DNA of 64,000 nucleotides from Bacteroidales bacterium (lineage in GTDB: Bacteria > Bacteroidota > Bacteroidia > Bacteroidales > UBA1715), in assembly GCA_016714605.1 (NCBI GenBank), contig JADKDL010000020.1, positions 1-64,000 of the forward strand, in the 5' to 3' direction. Below, one piece after another: positions 1-9,087 of the stretch. The position numbers and the translations under genes are program-made. The notes under the pieces are model-generated. The model was not told the DNA's origin. It saw only the letters and a program-made list of their open reading frames with translations, and made no database searches. Positions within the stretch are counted from its first letter, which is position 1, and the number at the start of each line of letters is the position of its first letter.

Positions 1-69
1 TAAATGACTTTTCAAAAAAATACTCACAAAGATGATGCTTCCACACTTCCAAACAAATAAAAACGCCGT

Positions 70-359
70 CTAAGAAACTCTTTTCGTTGCGTTTTGACTT
101 ATAAGAAAATCAACAATAGAATCTATTGAGTTTAATATTTCGCGAGTTGGGTGTTGGTCTGTAATTCTCACACCGTACTCTTGCTGCAATGCCATTACTA
201 TTTCAATTCCATCAATAGAATCGAGTTAGTTCATTTTCTTTGTCAAAAGAGGTGAAGCTGTATTCTCACTTCTGCAGCAGTAATATGAGTTATTTTTAAA
301 CGATCAATTATAATCTGTACAATTTCTGTTGCTAATTTAGCTTTTTCATCTACATTCAT
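70..359 (-). pseudogene. acyl carrier protein remnant
   Basis: Too broken to form one ORF. Reading from the ATG at 359, the first frame gives MNVDEKAKLATEIVQIIID, an ACP-like N-terminus. It runs into a stop after about 36 codons. A second frame then gives ENTASPLLTKKMN, a TAA stop, and LDSIDGIEIVMALQQEYGV, which carries the phosphopantetheine attachment motif (D-S-I-D). One frameshift (near position 270) and one nonsense codon (GAA expected, TAA present, just before LDS near 225) are therefore needed to rebuild an ACP of about 96 residues. It is the last member visible of the minus-strand pigment-type locus. The family match is clear from the motif; loss of function is inferred. Confidence 0.75.
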
Positions 360-553
360 ATCTATTTTAATTTATTGAAAATTAGTAATTTAATTGTGTT
401 TCCATTTTCAAATCCAAAAGCAAAAAAATGACCAAACGGTAATTGCAATTTATAGTTTGACTCTAAAGATTTGATTTAAAAATAAAATATTTTACTAATT
501 CAGCGTTTTCTTAATTTAATTCAGCAAAAATAAAAAATAAAAAAGATAATAAA

Positions 554-1559
554 CTAATATACCTTTTTTAAATCGGTAAAAAAAGCTTTCTCAGCATCAC
601 CTTGTTTTCTGATGAGTTCGCTCAATTCTTTAATTTTATCGGCACCAAGATCTCTGGTTTTGCCAATTTTAGCGGCAAAGTAAGAAATATTTCTCCAATC
701 GTCGCCTATGCGCATGATTCTCTCAGACATTTCGTTCAGAGTAGGATTCTCTAAAATAGGCACCGCTTGCTTGAGGAATGTGGCAAACATATATCTAAAA
801 CCTGCTCCTCCGGTACCTTGATCTTCTAGCAAGACATTGATTTTCATAATTTCATGAGAGAGATGTTCAATATCTCTAGCATGTTTTGGCCATTCATTTT
901 ATTTTCTGAGCAAACTTATATATTCCTTTCACGCCAATGAATGGAATAGGATAGCTAAGCATATTTCTACAAGACTTTTTGATGCCTTCTATAATAGGTT
1001 TTTTAAAATCTACCGTAGATTTTAGCAATTCCGGATAATAAATAAAACCCTCTGGAGCCATGTGCCCACCAGCCCAACGACCTTTAATAAGTAATTGTTC
1101 GTCAAGATCGGCAACTTTTGGAAAATAGCTGTCGCTTATAACATATTTATTCTCATTTTTCCCGATAACATTTATAAAATGCACATTTATATGAACTCGC
1201 ATCCAGTCGGGTAAATAATCCATATAAAAGAAATCAACCTGCGTACCCACAGCCTTGTTTGCCGCCAATAACTCGTCAAGTTTTTTCATGCCTTCATTTC
1301 TATCTTTGAAGGTGAATTTATTAAGTTTTATGGATAGTGCTTTTGCTACTTTTTCTCTTACTTCGCCTGGTTTGCTTCTAACAATAAAAGTTGGAAATGG
1401 AAAATTTTTAGATTCAAAATAGCCAAAAAACATACCTTGTCCGATACCAAAAACCATAGGTTCGGTAATTTCCATTCCGGCATTGTTTAGTAATCCGGTA
1501 AGTGTACCGGTTTCGCAATGCGCAGCCATTTTATGAGTAAAATCTACTTTAATATTCAT
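554..1559 (-). pseudogene. BtrH N-terminal/DUF4872-type protein, frameshifted
   Basis: The first 221 codons (1559 to 894) match the butirosin biosynthesis protein H N-terminal family, a papain-like acyl-transfer fold. The family's Cys is in AHCETGTL (Cys15) and a conserved His is in WAGGHMAPEGF. The DUF4872-like C-terminus (TGGAGFRYMFATFL) continues at 847-554 in another frame. A short middle stretch, WPKHARDIEHLS, lies in the third frame. Two frameshifts, near 900 and 853, therefore separate parts of one protein of about 335 residues. Such genes accompany aryl polyene and flexirubin-type loci. It starts three bases after the HTH gene stop, so it belongs to the same transcription unit. The cause is decay or sequencing error. 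Confidence 0.75.
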
Positions 1560-1562
1560 ACC

Positions 1563-2035
1563 TTAAGAATGTGCTATTTTAGTTAAGCAATAAAGTTCAT
1601 TTTTAGAAGATTGTTGTTCTATGATAATATGACTACGATCTTCATCTTTTATAAGAAAGGTTTGGAAAAGATTTGCTACCGGAATATTAAAAACTTCGGC
1701 AAATGCGTAAAGCTTCTGAACCGTAATTTTGCTGAAATATTCGGGTTTACACACCTTGAGCAATTTACGTTGACTGATACCTACTCGAGAGGCCAAATCT
1801 TTAGTGCCTAGCTCTCTTGTAGTGTCATATAATAAAAAATAGGACTAATTTCATTATTAATAATCTGCTGGCGAAGTTTGGCTTCTAGATTTTTTCTTTT
1901 AAGCCAATAATCGTCGAGATAATTTGCCGAAAGATGCGAACCACTTACTATTGGACCATAAGAACTGTCTTCTTTTTCTACATAGTAAACAGATTGTTGG
2001 GGAGCGAACTCAATATATAAATCTTTTTCTTTCAT
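1563..2035 (-). pseudogene. small HTH (XRE-like) protein, frameshifted
   Basis: Two adjacent frames make one protein of about 155 residues. The N-terminal 75 codons (2035-1808) end prematurely after IFYYMTLQES. The other frame continues as TTRELGTKDLASRVGISQRK and then a helix-turn-helix-like stretch ending EVFNIPVANLF. A single frameshift near 1825 (TTATTATATGAC region) joins them. The C-terminal half resembles an XRE-type DNA-binding fold: AS-RVGIS-QRKLLKV, then a recognition-helix-like segment and a third helix. The N-terminal half is not recognised. Its position inside the pigment-type locus suggests a local regulator, but that is inference. Confidence 0.6.
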
Positions 2036-2046
2036 AGTAAGTGTGC

Positions 2047-2549
2047 TTATACTTTGGTTAGTGAAATTATATGCGAAGTGAGTGAATCAACATTTTCTTT
2101 GTTTATTTTTTTATAATCCTTATCTATTCCCGAAATTTTAAAAATCACCTCTTTTCAATTGGGTGTAATTTATTAAATTGAAGCATACCTCCCAAACAGG
2201 TTTTATAAAAAGTGTTTAAATAAACAGCTTCGGGCAAAGCAGATTTGTAATAATCTTCTACCCGCTCCTCGTCTATACAAGTTATAAAAACAGCTAGTTG
2301 CTTAGTAAGTAATTGCTCTACATTGTTTTGTATGAATTTATTCAAAGGTCTGAAAAACTTACCGTTATGTATTGGGCCTCCAAGTATTACAGTGTCATAT
2401 TTGTTCAAATCAGGAGTCTCTTCTGCAAGATTGTTCAGAGACACATAGACTCCGACATCAGCTAACTTCTTGAATATAGCCAATGAACACAGTAAAGTAA
2501 AACCATACTTTGAAGCACATATAATTGCTATAGATTTTGATGCTGTCAA
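2047..2549 (-). pseudogene. flavodoxin-domain (HemG-like) protein, C-terminal frameshift
   Basis: The reading frame starts at 2549 with IAIICASKYGFT, matching the FMN phosphate loop of flavodoxin/protoporphyrinogen oxidase HemG-like proteins. DLNKYDTVILGGPIHNGKF follows as the second FMN-contact strand. The frame stops after HPIEKR at 2145. The next frame supplies the expected family tail (GIDKDYKKINKENVDS) to a TAA at 2047. One frameshift near 2150 therefore removes about 33 residues. Its start overlaps the dehydratase stop by four bases (ATGA type), showing translational coupling. A redox role in the pathway is plausible but not shown. Confidence 0.65.
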
Positions 2550-2992
2550 TTTACGGTTTTTTTAAGAAAAATATTCATCTCGCAACTTGCAATAACTTTT
2601 CCATTGCATTCTATTAGAGCACTTATGATGGAAGCATCCATAATATTTGCTATTGTTGTAATTTTTGTCTCAATACAATCGCCTACTTTAGGTATTTCAA
2701 ATATATTAATTTTTTTTATTGCTCCAATAAAACCTACCGGAACTTCTATATTTTTCTGTTTACAAATATATCCAACTCCACAAGCAGCCGACTGAGCAAT
2801 ATTTTCTAACAAGCCACTCTCTGAAAATATTCCATCAAAAACCAAAGGATTACTATCAGGAATAGTAAATTGGGTAATTGTTTCATTTTCATTAGCTACA
2901 CACAAGGTATCTACCATTACAAACGGCATACGCTGGGGTATGTAATTCAATATATCTTCGCCTTGAGCTATAGTATTTACTTGCTCACACAT
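2546..2992 (-). CDS. FabZ/ApeP-like 3-hydroxyacyl-ACP dehydratase
   Basis: A 148-residue single hotdog-fold protein, the usual length for the family. DILNYIPQRMPFVMVDTL is the typical N-terminal signature of FabZ-like dehydratases. LLENIAQSAACGVGY contains the helix with the conserved Glu (Glu63), and GFIGAIKKINIFEIPKVGD is the central strand pair. It should dehydrate 3-hydroxyacyl-ACP during chain extension by the adjacent ketosynthase and ketoreductase. The start overlaps the methyltransferase 3' end and its stop overlaps the flavodoxin start, so it is tightly packed in the operon. It is the only downstream member of this locus without a visible lesion. Confidence 0.8.
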   Translation of the reverse strand: MCEQVNTIAQGEDILNYIPQRMPFVMVDTLCVANENETITQFTIPDSNPLVFDGIFSESGLLENIAQSAACGVGYICKQKNIEVPVGFIGAIKKINIFEIPKVGDCIETKITTIANIMDASIISALIECNGKVIASCEMNIFLKKTVN

Positions 2993-4050
2993 CGGTAAAG
3001 GGTATGAGTAAAACCTACATCAGTATATTCTTTATCAAGCTTCAAGTCAGCTTTATCAATAAGAGCTAACATATCTTCATGATGATACATCTGACTACAA
3101 CCATTTGCCAAACAGGTAAAATACAAGCTTGTTGCAGTAAGGGAATACATACCACCGTAATTTTTCTGCTTATCCCAATATGTTTCAAGTATATAGATAG
3201 CTCCATTTGGAGAAGTGCAGCTTTTGCTTTCAATAGCAATTGAATAATATCTTCTTGCGAGAAACAATCAAGAAACTGACTCATCCAAACCACATCGAAG
3301 CCTTTAGGATAGGCTATAGAGTGGTCTAATAAATTAAGAACAGATGTCCTTTTACTCTATCCTGAACACCATTGTCGTTTATATGGTTTTGAGCTTTTGC
3401 CAATTGTCCGGGAAGATCAAGTATTGTAACTTCTACCGATGGATTGTACTGAGCACATTTCACAGAGAATTTTCCAGTATTGCCACCAACATCTAAAACT
3501 TTCTTAGGTTTTTGCTCAAAAAGTATTGGCAATACCAATGGGAAAGCAATATCTGAATAGAAATGGTCGAAATTGAACCAACTTTCTTGTACTTTTTCGG
3601 GCAATTGCGAGAGGGCTTCATAAATAGTATCCCATTTTACCAAATACCTTTAACCCTTCTGGTTTGGTATTCTTTATACTTTCTTCAAGTTCAAAAAATC
3701 CTAAATAATTGACATCATGAGTAAAATCCATATTTACTCTAGTCATCTGATCTTTAAGAATATACCAACCAACTTTTGATATAAAAAACTTCTTGTCTTT
3801 AGCATAAACCATTTCCAGACTCAAACCTGCTTTCGAGTAGCACCTTCACACCATAAACAGATTGCTTTACAGCCTGTGCAATCTCTTCTATAGTAACACC
3901 CTTTTTTCGGTTTTTTTCTATATGTTCAAGTATTCCCAGATTTCTTAAAGCTCTAGCTGCTTGAAACATAATAGGAGCAAAAGCTATTTTCTGCGCTTCG
4001 GCCTGTGCATCTGAAGCACTTTTATTATCACTTCCAAAATTGTAAGACAT
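2977..4050 (-). pseudogene. class I SAM methyltransferase, four frameshifts
   Basis: Five pieces in shifting frames reconstruct one methyltransferase of about 355 residues. An N-terminal dimerisation/HTH-like part (4050-3799: APIMFQAARALRNLGILEHI) is followed by a helical part (to 3640). Next comes the SAM-binding core (KKVLDVGGNTGKFSV, VTILDLPGQL), then GFDVVWMSQFLDCFSQEDI and the C-terminus GAIYILETYWDKQKNYGG. The junctions lie near 3815, 3640, 3337 and 3205. At 3205 one T of a TTT seems missing. The architecture is like small-molecule O/C-methyltransferases of pigment loci. With four lesions the gene is almost certainly non-functional unless these are read errors. Confidence 0.8.
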
Positions 4051-4052
4051 AA

Positions 4053-4954
4053 TTAGTTTTTAGGTGAATCTTTCCAAAATTTATAATAATTAAACCACTG
4101 AAGTGGATATAAAGACAATACGCGTTCTATTTCATTTATATAATCATCTAACATACTACTAATAACCTCCTTGCGACCGACTAAACTTGATGGATAGTTA
4201 TACAATTTTGGTTTAGTTGCATTTAAATGATAGGTTGTTGTGCCTGTTTTTACTAAAGAAACATAACTAACCGGAACTCCATGTTTACATGCTAAATGTA
4301 AATGACCTAATGCAAACTCGGCATCGTGACCTAAAAACTTCTTAACCATTGTCTGTGTTCCAGGCACAAACCTGTCGCCATAGATTGCAAGAAACTCCTT
4401 GTTTTTGAGCGCTTCAGTCATCTCATACAGATAGGAATAATCATTAGGTTTTATATAGATGAAGTGCATATTGCGGTCTTCCATTACTGACTCGAAGTAT
4501 GCTTTTAGATTACTTTTTTCATTTTCATACATTACAATATTTACTTTTGCATCAATAATGGAGAGAGTACTTTACCAGCAACATCGCCATTTCCAGCATG
4601 GAAGCCCATACACACAGCCCGATTTTTCAGAAGCTAACTGGGTGAGATACTCCTCGCCCGATCTTGTAAAAGTAAATTTGTGTATCATACCCGATAAAAT
4701 TGCAATTCTATCAAGAACAATCTGCGGAAAATATTGTAATTCTTTAATATAAACCAATATAGTTTGAATGACTTATAAGATTTTATCTTACTGAAATACT
4801 GCTTAACACCTGCCTTGTTGCTAAACAAGAAATAGTAAAAAACTACAATTCTTAAAACAAAATAAACGATACGAATATTTAAATTTCTAAGACAAAACAC
4901 AAAAATTTTATATCCTAAAATAGTTCCTTTACTTTGTCCTGTCCAACCAGCCAT
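4053..4954 (-). pseudogene. LpxL/HtrB-like acyltransferase, three frameshifts
   Basis: It starts at 4954 with MAGWTGQSKGTILGYKIF and a membrane segment, the usual beginning of LpxL/HtrB family lysophospholipid acyltransferases. It continues in a second frame (ELQYFPQIVLDRIAILSG) and a third frame holding the catalytic H-X4-D motif as HAGNGDVAG. The last 159 codons (4532-4053) are open. Breaks lie near 4755, 4612 and 4563; the last is a CTCTCTCC run where CTCTCC would restore the frame. In aryl polyene-type loci such enzymes are thought to transfer the finished polyene acyl chain to a membrane lipid. It lies 8 bp downstream of the ACP gene. Confidence 0.8.
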
Positions 4955-4962
4955 AAAGCTAC

Positions 4963-5205
4963 CTAGTTTGCTTTACTTTTAATATAATTATACAAATCGC
5001 CAAGTGTCTTTACTCCGGTCATCTCTTCGCCCTTAACTTTAATTCCGAATTCCTTGTCTATAACTACAGCAATATCAACAAAATCGAGACTTTCTATATC
5101 TAAGTCTTCTTTTAATTTAGCCTCAGGCTTCAACTGAGTTTTTTCTAATTCAAACTCATCGATAAGAAATTCATTTACAATTTTAATGACTTCTTCTATT
5201 TGCAT
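4963..5205 (-). CDS. acyl carrier protein
   Basis: An 80-residue acidic ACP. The serine that would carry 4'-phosphopantetheine is Ser39 in DIESLDFVD, with the usual LKEDL before it and KTLGDLYNYI at the end. It would carry the growing polyene chain between the neighbouring ketosynthase, ketoreductase and dehydratase. It is intact, in contrast to the second ACP at 70-359. It lies between the ketosynthase gene (142-bp gap) and the acyltransferase remnant (8 bp), on the same strand. This is a specialised ACP rather than the housekeeping acpP, judging from its neighbours. Confidence 0.9.
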   Translation of the reverse strand: MQIEEVIKIVNEFLIDEFELEKTQLKPEAKLKEDLDIESLDFVDIAVVIDKEFGIKVKGEEMTGVKTLGDLYNYIKSKAN

Positions 5206-5347
5206 ACTATTTATATATTAAATTTTGCGTGAATATATCAAACATTTCAGAAAGTTAAAAATTAAAATTAAACAGTTTGTATTTAAATGTTTTGTATTTA
5301 TTTTAAAACACAAGTAAACCTCTAACATACAGAATCTAAGAACTTCC

Positions 5348-6565
5348 TTACGAATATTTTTTAACAATTAACGATGAATTTGTACCACCAAAGCCAAAAG
5401 AATTTGATAAAAAAGTATTAATTTTTGCTTTGGTCGGTTTGCTTATTATATTTAGATTTTTAGAATCTTCGTCGGGGGTTTCAAAATTTATATTTGGTGC
5501 AATAAAATCGTTGTGCATCATAAGAAGCGAGTAAATAATTTCACTGGCACCACCCATCCACATTTCGTGTCCGGTCATAGATTTTGTAGAGCTTATAGGC
5601 ACTTTACTACCAAACACCTTAAATAATGCTTGTGCTTCATTAGAATCGCCAATTGGAGTAGATGTGGCATGAGCATTAACATAGTCAATATCATTAGCCG
5701 TTACATTTGCCTGTCTTAAAGCCAACTCCAGAGAGCGCACCGGGCCATCTACATTTGGAATAGAGATATGATCGCCATTTGAAGAGAAACCATACCCGAT
5801 AATTTCGCCAAGTATAGTGGCACCTCTTTTCACTGCCGATTCATAACTCTCAACAATTACTGTTGCCGCACCACCGCTCGGCACCAGTCCGTCTCTGCCT
5901 GCATCAAACGGACGCGATGCTTTTGTTGGGTCATTCTCTCTGACAGAAAAGGCACTCAAAGCATCGAAACTGGCAGTAGAGAGGGCATTTATTTCCTGTG
6001 CGCCGCCACAAATAACCATTTCCTGCAATCCATTCTGTATAAACATATATGCCAAACCAATAGCATGCGAACCACTGGCGCAAGCAGCACTCACTGTCAT
6101 GTTTATACCCTTCAGTTTGAAAATAACCGAAAGATTCATAGAAACCGTAGAATTCATTGATTGAAATATAGAACCCGAACCAATGAGCATAGTATCTTTC
6201 TTTTCTCTGAGTATATCAGCAACTTCGGCAACAGGAGTTGAGGAACTATCGTTTCCGAAAATAATACCAACATGATTGTTTTCAAAGAAATCTTCCTGAA
6301 TTTTTGCATTAGCAATAGCCTCAAGGGTAGATACATATGCATATTCGCCTTGTTCAGCCAATCCAATTCTCATACGTCGAGGAATTACCCCTTTAAGATT
6401 GGGTTTTTCAAGAAATCCGGTAAGTCCCGATCTAAAGCCAAGTTCTTTTCGAGCCGGATCTAATACAATACCTGACTTTCCTATTTGAAGTGAATTTTTA
6501 ACCTCATCTAAATTCTTACCCAAAACAGAGTATATTCCCATTCCGGTTATTACCACTCTTCTCAT
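5348..6565 (-). CDS. 3-oxoacyl-ACP synthase (KAS II type)
   Basis: A 405-residue beta-ketoacyl-ACP synthase that condenses malonyl-ACP with the growing acyl chain. The Cys-His-His triad is complete: Cys162 in SAACASGSHAIG, His299 in NAHATSTPIGD and His333 in MTGHEMWMGGASE. The C-terminus has the usual NSFGFGGTN. The length is normal for FabF. No second ketosynthase or chain-length-factor gene is seen in the window. It sits 11 bp downstream of the ketoreductase gene, so the two are co-transcribed. The context (ammonia-lyase, ketoreductase, dehydratase, ACP) points to aryl polyene or flexirubin-type chain extension rather than housekeeping fatty acid synthesis. Confidence 0.9.
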   Translation of the reverse strand: MRRVVITGMGIYSVLGKNLDEVKNSLQIGKSGIVLDPARKELGFRSGLTGFLEKPNLKGVIPRRMRIGLAEQGEYAYVSTLEAIANAKIQEDFFENNHVGIIFGNDSSSTPVAEVADILREKKDTMLIGSGSIFQSMNSTVSMNLSVIFKLKGINMTVSAACASGSHAIGLAYMFIQNGLQEMVICGGAQEINALSTASFDALSAFSVRENDPTKASRPFDAGRDGLVPSGGAATVIVESYESAVKRGATILGEIIGYGFSSNGDHISIPNVDGPVRSLELALRQANVTANDIDYVNAHATSTPIGDSNEAQALFKVFGSKVPISSTKSMTGHEMWMGGASEIIYSLLMMHNDFIAPNINFETPDEDSKNLNIISKPTKAKINTFLSNSFGFGGTNSSLIVKKYS

Positions 6566-6576
6566 AAGCCTAAAGA

Positions 6577-7305
6577 TTAACTATATATACCACCATTAAC
6601 GGAGATAACCTCTCCGGTAATATAACTCGATTTTTCAGAAGCTAAAAAACTTACCACTTCTGCAACCTCTTCGGGAGTACCAAATCTATTGAGCGGAATA
6701 AGCGCTTTCATTTCTTTCTCGTTCATGTCTTTGGTCATGTCTGTTCTTATAAAACCTGGAGCAACCGCATTGACCGTTACATTTTTCTTACCAACTTCCA
6801 TAGCCAATGATTTTGTAGCAGCTATAATTCCGCCTTTGGCAGCAGCATAATTACACTGCCCCGGCTGCCCTTTTTGTCCTGATAATGAGACAATATTTAT
6901 TATTCTACCCCATCTGTTTATCAACATATTTTTTATCAGTTCGCGGGTTATATAGAAGAAGCTGTTTAAATTTGTAGAAATTACGTCGTTCCAATTTGGG
7001 TCTGACATAAATACTAATAAATTATCGGAATTAATACCAGCATTATTTACCAGCACTTCAATTTTTTTGTCTTGGTTATTTTCCATCCATCCACCAAGCA
7101 CTTGCTTTATTTCGGTAGGATTGGAAACATCGAACGGAAGCAACTCTCCTGCCCCACCCTGCTCTTCAATTTTCTGCAAGGTGTCTTGTGCTTCTTCTTT
7201 GTTCGATTTGTAATTGATGATTACATACATACCATCAGCAGCTAATTTTATTGCAACAGCTTTCCCAATTCCTCTTGATCCTCCTGTTACTAGTGCATAC
7301 TTCAT
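6577..7305 (-). CDS. 3-oxoacyl-ACP reductase (FabG-like)
   Basis: A 242-residue short-chain dehydrogenase/reductase with the Rossmann signature TGGSRGIG at residues 7-14 and VNNAG at 86-90. The catalytic triad is Ser140, Tyr153 and Lys157 in NYAAAKGG. It is an NADPH-dependent ketoreductase for the chain built by the adjacent ketosynthase. It lies 84 bp downstream of the ammonia-lyase gene. That gap contains a palindrome of the AGAAAATT family (7354-7373), and I cannot tell whether it is an extra promoter, an attenuator or a repeat. The gene is complete with no lesion. Confidence 0.9.
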   Translation of the reverse strand: MKYALVTGGSRGIGKAVAIKLAADGMYVIINYKSNKEEAQDTLQKIEEQGGAGELLPFDVSNPTEIKQVLGGWMENNQDKKIEVLVNNAGINSDNLLVFMSDPNWNDVISTNLNSFFYITRELIKNMLINRWGRIINIVSLSGQKGQPGQCNYAAAKGGIIAATKSLAMEVGKKNVTVNAVAPGFIRTDMTKDMNEKEMKALIPLNRFGTPEEVAEVVSFLASEKSSYITGEVISVNGGIYS

Positions 7306-7353
7306 ATGTTGCTATTTTATATGTTTTAAATTGTTTAGATGGTATTTTTTTTG

Positions 7354-7373
7354 AGAAAATTCGAGAATTTTCT
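7354..7373. repeat. AGAAAATT-family palindrome, copy 1
   Basis: Perfect 9-bp arms AGAAAATTC and GAATTTTCT with a 2-bp centre, between the ammonia-lyase stop and the ketoreductase start. It is flanked by TTTAC on the right, as copies elsewhere end in TTAC, CTAC or similar. Related copies lie at 42272, 42318 and 61780. Its function is unknown. Confidence 0.6.
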
Positions 7374-7389
7374 TTACATTATTTATTAA

Positions 7390-8934
7390 CTATTTTTCTA
7401 ATATATCAAGAGAATTATTAAAAATGTGTTTTTCAACACGTTCTATCTCTTCATATTTTGGTGTGTCTTCAACAAAAACAGGCACTAAGCTTCTTATTTT
7501 ATCATAAGCACCGCCTGTTAAGGCAGAGAGATTATTTCTAATTTTCAGGTAATCTACAGCTTGAACTATTGCTATAAGCTCTATTGCAAGTACCTGAGAG
7601 CAATTGTCAATTACTTTTCTTGTAAACTGAGCTGCATTTGTACCCATACTTACAATATCCTGATTATCATTATTATTAGGAATACTATGTACATACATAG
7701 AATTAGACAACATCTGATTTTCTGCTGTTGTAGAAGTTGCAGTAAATTGCACTCCTTGCATGCCCAGATTAAGTCCAAGCGTACCTAAATTTACAAACGG
7801 CGGTAAAATTTCATTCAATTTAGGGTTGAATAAATAGTTTGCTTGTCGTTCTGCCAACATTGATAATCTGGTCATTGCAATTTTCAGTTTATCCATTTCC
7901 AATGAAACATAGTCTCCATGAAAATTTCCACCATGAAAAACATCCTTAAGTTGCATATCAATTATAGGATTGTCGCTCACCGAATTAAGTTCGTTTACAA
8001 TAACCTGCTGGGTATATAAAATTGTATCGAGCACGGGTCCAAGTATCTGCGGAATGCATCTTAGAGAGTAATACTCTTGTACTTTTTTCTTAAATACTCT
8101 TTCTCCTACTTCATTATTATCGAAATACTCGTGTCTATGAATTATACGTTTGCTGTCTTTTAGAATAAGTCTAAGATACTCTGCAACTTTGGTTTGTCCG
8201 TGATGTAGTTTTACTCTATTCAAGGCATCAGAAAAATGGTCGTTAAAAGATTCTACAATTTCATTAAGCATTGCAGAAGCCATAAGTGTCCATTCAAAAA
8301 TATTTTTGGCTTTAAGAACATTTACAAGCGCAATACCGGTCATCATAGATGTACCGTTAATTAGACATAAACCCTCGCGCAATGAAACGTTTATAGGTTT
8401 AAGACCTAGTTGGGCAAACACCTCGGCAGTGGGTCTTAATTCCGATTTATAGGTAACTTTGCCTTCACCAATAAGCACAAGTGCTAAATGCGAGAGCTGA
8501 ACTAAATCGCCACTTGCTCCTACACTACCATGCTCAGGAATAAAAGGGAAGACATCGTTATTAATCAAATCTCTAAGCAACAACACCGTAGAAACATCTA
8601 TACCCGAATAAGCTTTTGATAATGTATTGAGTCTGGCAAGCATTGCAGCTTTAACATAAAGATCGTCAACCTTTTTACCGGCACCGGCAGCATGACTCCT
8701 TATTAAATTATACTGTAACTCTACACTTTTGTCGTTATCTACCTTATACTGAGCCATTGGACCTAGTCCGGTATTTATACCATAGATTACCTTGTCGGCA
8801 GCAAAATCAATTAAAAATGAATGACTTTGATTTATTTTATCTAAAACGGCTTGGGATATTTCTAATTTTTCGTTGGCGAATAAAATTGCATTTATCTCTT
8901 CGAGTTTCAAACTCTCTTCTATTATAACGCTCAC
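7390..8934 (-). CDS. tyrosine/histidine ammonia-lyase (MIO family)
   Basis: A 514-residue aromatic amino acid ammonia-lyase. The Ala-Ser-Gly that cyclises into the MIO cofactor is at residues 140-142 (HGSVGASGDL). The catalytic Tyr is Tyr51 in YGINTGLGPMAQY. The selectivity loop reads NLIRSHAAG (Ser80-His81). As remembered, the tyrosine ammonia-lyase of Flavobacterium johnsoniae has nearly the same PMAQY, QYNLIRSH and YVHSIPNNNDNQD stretches. Release of 4-coumarate from tyrosine, as the aryl starter unit of the polyene made by the genes downstream, is therefore the best guess. Histidine ammonia-lyase activity cannot be excluded, but no hut genes are nearby. It is the first gene of the locus, with a possible promoter just upstream. 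Confidence 0.88.
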   Translation of the reverse strand: MSVIIEESLKLEEINAILFANEKLEISQAVLDKINQSHSFLIDFAADKVIYGINTGLGPMAQYKVDNDKSVELQYNLIRSHAAGAGKKVDDLYVKAAMLARLNTLSKAYSGIDVSTVLLLRDLINNDVFPFIPEHGSVGASGDLVQLSHLALVLIGEGKVTYKSELRPTAEVFAQLGLKPINVSLREGLCLINGTSMMTGIALVNVLKAKNIFEWTLMASAMLNEIVESFNDHFSDALNRVKLHHGQTKVAEYLRLILKDSKRIIHRHEYFDNNEVGERVFKKKVQEYYSLRCIPQILGPVLDTILYTQQVIVNELNSVSDNPIIDMQLKDVFHGGNFHGDYVSLEMDKLKIAMTRLSMLAERQANYLFNPKLNEILPPFVNLGTLGLNLGMQGVQFTATSTTAENQMLSNSMYVHSIPNNNDNQDIVSMGTNAAQFTRKVIDNCSQVLAIELIAIVQAVDYLKIRNNLSALTGGAYDKIRSLVPVFVEDTPKYEEIERVEKHIFNNSLDILEK

Positions 8935-8957
8935 TTCTTGTCTATTTAAAATATTGG

Positions 8958-8984
8958 CAAAAATATATTTTTTATGTTAACCAA
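8958..8984 (-). promoter_or_regulatory. putative promoter of the ammonia-lyase operon
   Basis: On the minus strand TTG (8984-8982) is followed after 16 bp by TATTTTTG (8965-8958), a match to the Bacteroidota -7 box TAnnTTTG. The spacer is shorter than the usual 17-23 bp, so support is moderate. It lies 24 bp upstream of the ammonia-lyase start. Confidence 0.4.
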
Positions 8985-9087
8985 AAAAGAATATTCTATC
9001 AATTATGATAAGTATATTTAATACTTATATGAAATCATTACAAAAAACACTGTTTTCAACTGTTACTATTTTAAAATTTAAACTCTT

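Noticed and set aside
1..69. Coding sequence at the left edge
   Set aside because: No continuous frame with recognisable residues; the ACP remnant ends at 70.
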